Source: Rhodocyclales bacterium (GTDB lineage Bacteria > Pseudomonadota > Gammaproteobacteria > Burkholderiales > Rhodocyclaceae). Taken from it: a stretch of 64,000 bases of DNA. Below are positions 59,683 through 64,000 of the stretch, piece after piece. Position numbers and translations under genes: made by a program. The stretch's first letter is position 1, and each line of letters opens with the position of its first letter. The stretch spans positions 372,001 through 436,000 of the forward strand of contig JACRMV010000004.1 in NCBI GenBank assembly GCA_016235025.1. Direction: 5' to 3'. The notes beneath the pieces were generated by a model. It did not search any database and had not been told where the DNA came from. It saw only the letters and a list, made by a program, of their open reading frames with translations.

Positions 59683-60348
59683 TCAGAGCGGTATGAGCCC
59701 GGTTCCCTGCATGGCCTGTATAGATTCATCGGCAAAGAACACCCTGATCTGCAAATTTGAAGTTTTAGACCACTTTTCCTGAGACACTACCCACTTCCTG
59801 ACGAACTCGGAAATCGTTTCCCGGGCATATGACCGCTGGAGCTCAACGTATTTCTTCGAGGCAGCGTACTCGGCTAGCGTTGGTGTAATGCCCTTCAGAA
59901 GACGCTCTTTAGCCTCTGGTCCGGTTATCAGCGACCATACCCCATGCGCTTCGACCTCGAACTTGGTTGTGTCGATAGCGACTGGTAGCGATGGTTTGAC
60001 GGGTGGTGCAATCACAATAAACGAATCCCCCTTCTGCTCGAAACGCCATTTGGGTGCTAACTCGATGTGATAGCGGTAAGTTGCGGGGACGCGTATTTGC
60101 GTTATGGTCTTGCCGACGTCAAGGCCTAGGGCAGTATGCGTCGTCTTGGTCTGAAAGAGTTCCGTTGCTGTGATCGTTGAGACCTCCAGAAGGCCGCCCT
60201 TGGTGCGCATCACAATCGGTTCGTTGATGGTGGCCACGATAGCTGAAGTCTTGTCGACGTTTCCTGACGCGAATTTATAGCCAACAATACCCCCAGCAAT
60301 GATGCATCCAAGTAGGACGGCGAATTTCAATGTCAGTCCGAGCGGCAT
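59683..60348 (-). CDS. Membrane-anchored protein, DUF4230-like
   Basis: 221 residues with one N-terminal helix (LKFAVLLGCIIAGGIVGYKF) and a soluble domain. The pattern STITATELFQTKTTHTALGLDVGKTITQIRVPATYRYHIEL resembles DUF4230 proteins of unknown function. Lower GC than the surroundings. It is not part of the polysaccharide run. Confidence 0.6.
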   Translation of the reverse strand: MPLGLTLKFAVLLGCIIAGGIVGYKFASGNVDKTSAIVATINEPIVMRTKGGLLEVSTITATELFQTKTTHTALGLDVGKTITQIRVPATYRYHIELAPKWRFEQKGDSFIVIAPPVKPSLPVAIDTTKFEVEAHGVWSLITGPEAKERLLKGITPTLAEYAASKKYVELQRSYARETISEFVRKWVVSQEKWSKTSNLQIRVFFADESIQAMQGTGLIPL

Positions 60349-60376
60349 TTCATGCTCCGTATGGTTGTGTGGTTAG

Positions 60377-60666
60377 CTATGTGCCCAGCAGAGCGAACAG
60401 GATGAGGAGATAAAACGGTATTGTTATCACCCTGCCCCAGCTATCTTCAAATGCGATGCCGATGGCAAGCGCTCCGACTGTTAGCAGGGTAAGCCCAATG
60501 ACATGTATATTGTGCCATCTTTTGCTCTCGTTAGAAGCTTGCCCCAGTAGCTCCGGAACTCCTCAACACCGTATCGGTTGGTGCGTTCAAAAATTCTTTT
60601 CTTTCGCCGCCACAGGAAGGCAATCCCGGTGACGCAAAGCATTGCGCCGATGAAAAAAGCCGACAC
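60377..60666 (-). pseudogene. Small two-helix membrane protein with a frameshift
   Basis: From a GTG at 60666 one frame encodes SAFFIGAMLCVTGIAFLWRRKK and FERTNRYGVEEFRSYWGKLL, then ends soon after. Near 60520 (an AAAA run) the sensible continuation moves to another frame: IHVIGLTLLTVGALAIGIAFED and PFYLLILFALLGT, stopping at 60377. Together they make a two-helix protein of about 95 residues. A one-base loss explains it. Confidence 0.5.
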
Positions 60667-60763
60667 TCTCGCCGAACCCCTCAAGCTTCCCCGCGACGGC
60701 CCCGAGGCAGTAGCGCTCACGTATCCCAAGACTGCCCCGATCCAACCGGAAGCCACAAAAGGA

Positions 60764-60797
60764 AAGGCCCCAACCAGCGGTAACCGGAAGGGGCCTT
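60764..60797 (-). terminator. Rho-independent terminator of tRNA-Phe
   Basis: Minus strand AAGGCCCC pairs with GGGGCCTT around an 18-base loop, followed by TTCCTTTTG. It starts 9 bp after the tRNA CCA end. Confidence 0.8.
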
Positions 60798-60805
60798 ATG
60801 AATAC

Positions 60806-60881
<76 letters not shown>

Positions 60882-60894
60882 GTTAAGGCCGCGT

Positions 60895-60923
60895 ATTATA
60901 GGGGCTCAGGGTATTCACGTCAA
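60895..60923 (-). promoter_or_regulatory. Strong sigma-70 promoter of tRNA-Phe
   Basis: Minus strand TTGACG, 17 bp, TATAAT, placed 13 bp before the tRNA 5' end. A GC-rich discriminator (ACGCGGCC) follows, as expected for stringent control. Confidence 0.85.
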
Positions 60924-60956
60924 AATAAAAAGTCACTGATTCTGACAGGAGGGTTT

Positions 60957-61268
60957 ATGAGTAATGGAATGGCCGAACATATCCGGGGCAATCCAAAGTT
61001 CCGGCATCTGGTCAGGACGCGCAATGCCTGGGCAATGGCATTGACATTTCTGGTGATCCTGGTTTATTTCGGTTACATCCTGCTGATTGCGTTCGACAAG
61101 GCGTTTCTCGCCCGCAAGCTGGGCGATGGCTTGGTGACTTCGGTCGGCATTCCGCTGGGGCTGGGGGTGATTTTGTTTACCGTCGCCATCACGGCGGTTT
61201 ATGTGTATCTGGCCAATACGCGTTTCGACCGGATGGCTGCCGAAGTCCTGGAGGAGGCCGGCAAATGA
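60957..61268 (+). CDS. DUF485 family membrane protein
   Basis: 103 residues with two membrane helices ([21 protein letters not shown] and [23 protein letters not shown]). AGGAGGG lies just ahead of ATG 60957. DUF485 proteins accompany ActP-type symporters and overlap them by 4 bp, as here. Confidence 0.93.
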   Translation: MSNGMAEHIRGNPKFRHLVRTRNAWAMALTFLVILVYFGYILLIAFDKAFLARKLGDGLVTSVGIPLGLGVILFTVAITAVYVYLANTRFDRMAAEVLEEAGK

Positions 61269-62941
61269 AGTGGCGGGGCGGGTTTGTTTTGCTGGCGTTG
61301 CTGGCAGCAGGCGGCGTGCTGGCGGCGGGCGCCGATCTGGGGCAGACGCAAAAGCAGGCGACCAACTGGACGGCGATCGCCATGTTCGTCGGCTTCGTTC
61401 TGGTTACCCTGTGGATCACCAAATGGGCGGCGGGGAAAACCCGCACGGCGGCGGATTTCTACACCGCTGGCGGCGGCATCACCGGTTTCCAGAATGGCCT
61501 GGCGATTGCCGGCGATTACATGTCGGCGGCGTCGTTTCTTGGCATCTCCGGTCTGGTGTTTGCCAGTGGCTTCGATGGCCTGATTTTTTCAATAGGCTGG
61601 CTGGTAGGCTGGCCGGTGGTCACTTTTCTGATGGCCGAACGCCTGCGCAACCTGGGCAAGTTCACCTTTGCCGATGTTGCCGGTTACCGCTTTTCGCCGA
61701 CGCCGATCCGCACCTTTGCGGCGTGCGGTTCGCTGGTGGTGGTGGCGTTTTACATGATCGCCCAGATGGTCGGCGCGGGGCAGTTGATCAAGCTGCTGTT
61801 CGGTCTGGATTACAACGTAGCGGTGGTGGTGGTGGGTGGCCTGATGATGTCGTATGTGTTGTTCGGCGGCATGACGGCGACCACCTGGGTGCAGATCATC
61901 AAGGCGGTGCTGCTGCTGCTTGGGGCGTCATTCATGGCGTTTGCCGTGCTGTTCCAGTTTCACTTCAGCCCCGAGGCTCTGTTCGCAAAAGCCGTTGAGG
62001 TGCATGCCAAGAAGGACGCGATCATGGCACCGGGCGGATTGATCAAGGATCCCATTTCCGCCGTCTCGGTCGGCATGGCACTGATGTTCGGCACCGCCGG
62101 TCTGCCGCATATCCTGATGCGTTTCTTTACCGTCCCATCGGCCAAGGAGGCGCGCAAGTCGGTGGCCTGGGCGACGACCTGGATCGGTTACTTCTATATC
62201 CTCACCTTCATCATCGGCTTCGGCGCCATCGTGCTGCTGACGCAAGACCCGGCAGCTTATTACGTCGATGGCGACCTGGCCAAGGGCCTGAAGGGCGGCG
62301 GCAACATGGCGGCGGTGCATCTGGCCAATGCCGTCGGCGGCAATGTGTTCCTCGGCTTCATTTCAGCGGTGGCCTTTGCCACGATCCTGGCGGTGGTGGC
62401 CGGGCTGACGCTCTCCGGCGCTTCGGCCGTGGCGCATGATTTGTATGCGACGGTGATCAAGCGCGGCAAGGCCGACAGCTGGGCCGAGTTGCGGGTCTCG
62501 AAAATCACCACGGCGTGCCTCGGCCTCGTTGCGGTGCTGCTGGGCATCGCCTTCGAGAAGCAGAATGTCGCCTTCATGGTGATGCTGGCGTTCGCCGTCG
62601 CCTGTTCGGCCAACTTTCCGGTGCTGTTCATGTCGGTGCTGTGGAAAAACTGCACCACGCGCGGCGCGGTGGCCGGAGGATTTGTCGGCCTGTTCCTCTC
62701 CGTGAGCCTGACCATCCTGTCGCCCGCGGTGTGGGAGAAGGTGCTCGGCCATCCCGAAGGCTCGGCCTGGTTTCCCTATGCCTCGCCGGCGCTGTTCTCG
62801 ATGACGGCGGCATTCCTGGTCATCTGGCTGGCGTCGTTGACCGACCGCAGCGCGCAGGCGGAACGGGAGCGCGCCCTGTTCGCCGCGCAACAAATCCGCT
62901 CCGAGACCGGTCTCGGCGCATCCGGGGCCTCGGGCCACTGA
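61265..62941 (+). CDS. actP: Cation/acetate symporter
   Basis: 558 residues of the sodium:solute symporter family with about 13 helices. A signal-like N-terminus ends ...AAGAD, then [33 protein letters not shown] is the conserved substrate region. Takes up acetate and similar short acids. Its TGA stop uses the first A of an element copy. Confidence 0.94.
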   Translation: MKWRGGFVLLALLAAGGVLAAGADLGQTQKQATNWTAIAMFVGFVLVTLWITKWAAGKTRTAADFYTAGGGITGFQNGLAIAGDYMSAASFLGISGLVFASGFDGLIFSIGWLVGWPVVTFLMAERLRNLGKFTFADVAGYRFSPTPIRTFAACGSLVVVAFYMIAQMVGAGQLIKLLFGLDYNVAVVVVGGLMMSYVLFGGMTATTWVQIIKAVLLLLGASFMAFAVLFQFHFSPEALFAKAVEVHAKKDAIMAPGGLIKDPISAVSVGMALMFGTAGLPHILMRFFTVPSAKEARKSVAWATTWIGYFYILTFIIGFGAIVLLTQDPAAYYVDGDLAKGLKGGGNMAAVHLANAVGGNVFLGFISAVAFATILAVVAGLTLSGASAVAHDLYATVIKRGKADSWAELRVSKITTACLGLVAVLLGIAFEKQNVAFMVMLAFAVACSANFPVLFMSVLWKNCTTRGAVAGGFVGLFLSVSLTILSPAVWEKVLGHPEGSAWFPYASPALFSMTAAFLVIWLASLTDRSAQAERERALFAAQQIRSETGLGASGASGH

Positions 62942-62964
62942 AAAGTCGGCGCGGGTGATACGGC
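62941..62964 (+). repeat. Short dispersed-element copy at the actP stop
   Basis: AAAAGTCGGCGCGGG then TGATACGGC, identical over 24 bp to the copy at the hemB stop. Sense to actP and overlapping its stop codon by one base. Confidence 0.85.
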
Positions 62965-63010
62965 GGCAAGCGCCTGCTACACACCTGAGACCCGAAGCAG
63001 AAAATAAAAA

Positions 63011-63030
63011 GCCGACCCTTGCGGGTCGGC
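63011..63030 (+). terminator. Hairpin terminator downstream of actP
   Basis: GCCGACCC-ttgc-GGGTCGGC, 8-bp perfect stem, preceded by an A-run. Only TT follows on the plus strand; the A-run gives a T-run on the minus strand, so it may work better for minus transcripts. Confidence 0.65.
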
Positions 63031-63162
63031 TTAATTCGGGGTTTTGCCCTCGTTCTCCTCCTCCAGTTGTTGGAGCCACCGGCATTGCCGGCGTCTGGTT
63101 GAATCTATGTGCTTGCTGCATCAGCCAACCAGAACGGAGCGCATGATAACGTATTTTGCAAG

Positions 63163-63189
63163 AAAAACCCGGCCTAAAGCCGGGTTTTT
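63163..63189 (-). terminator. Rho-independent terminator of groEL
   Basis: AAAAACCCGGC-ctaaa-GCCGGGTTTTT has T-runs on both strands. It lies 48 bp after the groEL stop. Between the two terminators and around it (62965-63236) I see no gene. Confidence 0.9.
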
Positions 63190-63236
63190 CTTGGTGCGGC
63201 GAAACCGGCCAGGAACAGCTGGCCGTGCGGCTGGAA

Positions 63237-64000
<764 letters not shown>

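Overview
The window reads as a chromosome segment of a GC-rich betaproteobacterium, most likely of the order Rhodocyclales. The evidence is gene order and family membership: pcm-rhodanese-tolC opposite waaA; ffh/ypjD/corC/pilC/pilD/fmdB/DUF502/aspS; engB divergent from a cytochrome c4; hemA-prfA-prmC; actP with DUF485; groEL. The genus cannot be fixed from sequence reading alone. Almost all of the DNA codes for protein. There is one tRNA (Phe, GAA). I see no rRNA, CRISPR array or intact insertion sequence.

Layout. 1-10.5 kb: Kdo transferase, TolC, rhodanese, isoaspartyl methyltransferase, a TetR-regulated RND efflux pair, and a two-domain carbonic-anhydrase-like protein. 10.9-25.2 kb: thiC, an HD-GYP phosphodiesterase, uppP, ffh, a CcsA-like protein, CorC, type IV pilus pilC/pilD, aspS, a secreted barnase-like RNase with its barstar, and a Nudix hydrolase. 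25.3-30.2 kb (minus strand): a putative metal-stress operon with ECF sigma factor, zinc-finger anti-sigma, two HvfA-like Cys/Met-rich precursors flanking a DoxX/HvfX protein, a CWC protein, and a FAD (GMC) dehydrogenase with its Tat-exported small subunit. 30.2-39.6 kb: hsp20, argB, slmA, hemB, engB, cytochrome c4, prmC, prfA, hemA. 39.7-59.6 kb: an exopolysaccharide/O-antigen locus interrupted by five toxin-antitoxin pairs and containing a gmd remnant and a frameshifted methyltransferase. 59.6-64 kb: two poorly known membrane proteins (one frameshifted), tRNA-Phe, DUF485-actP, and the 3' end of groEL.

The most unusual feature is a dispersed element family that crosses all these regions. Its core is AAAAGTCGGCGCTGG followed by a short variable block ending near ACGGC. 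I count about 16 copies in 64 kb. Three are 115 bp long and structured; the rest are about 20-25 bp. Some sit directly on the stop codon of the preceding gene, in sense orientation. Others lie inside coding sequences in different reading frames, and one long copy adds about 38 residues to PrmC without breaking its frame. This resembles the logic of Rickettsia palindromic elements, but I do not recognise the sequence.

How the genes work together: the polysaccharide locus holds an initiating phosphoglycosyltransferase, nucleotide-sugar enzymes (UDP-HexNAc dehydrogenase, GDP-fucose synthase, an epimerase, a 4,6-dehydratase), glycosyltransferases, an amidotransferase, methyltransferases and a MurJ-like flippase. 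The metal operon has the sigma/anti-sigma/precursor/DoxX part of known copper-buffering RiPP operons but no MNIO (DUF692) or DUF2063 enzyme in the window.
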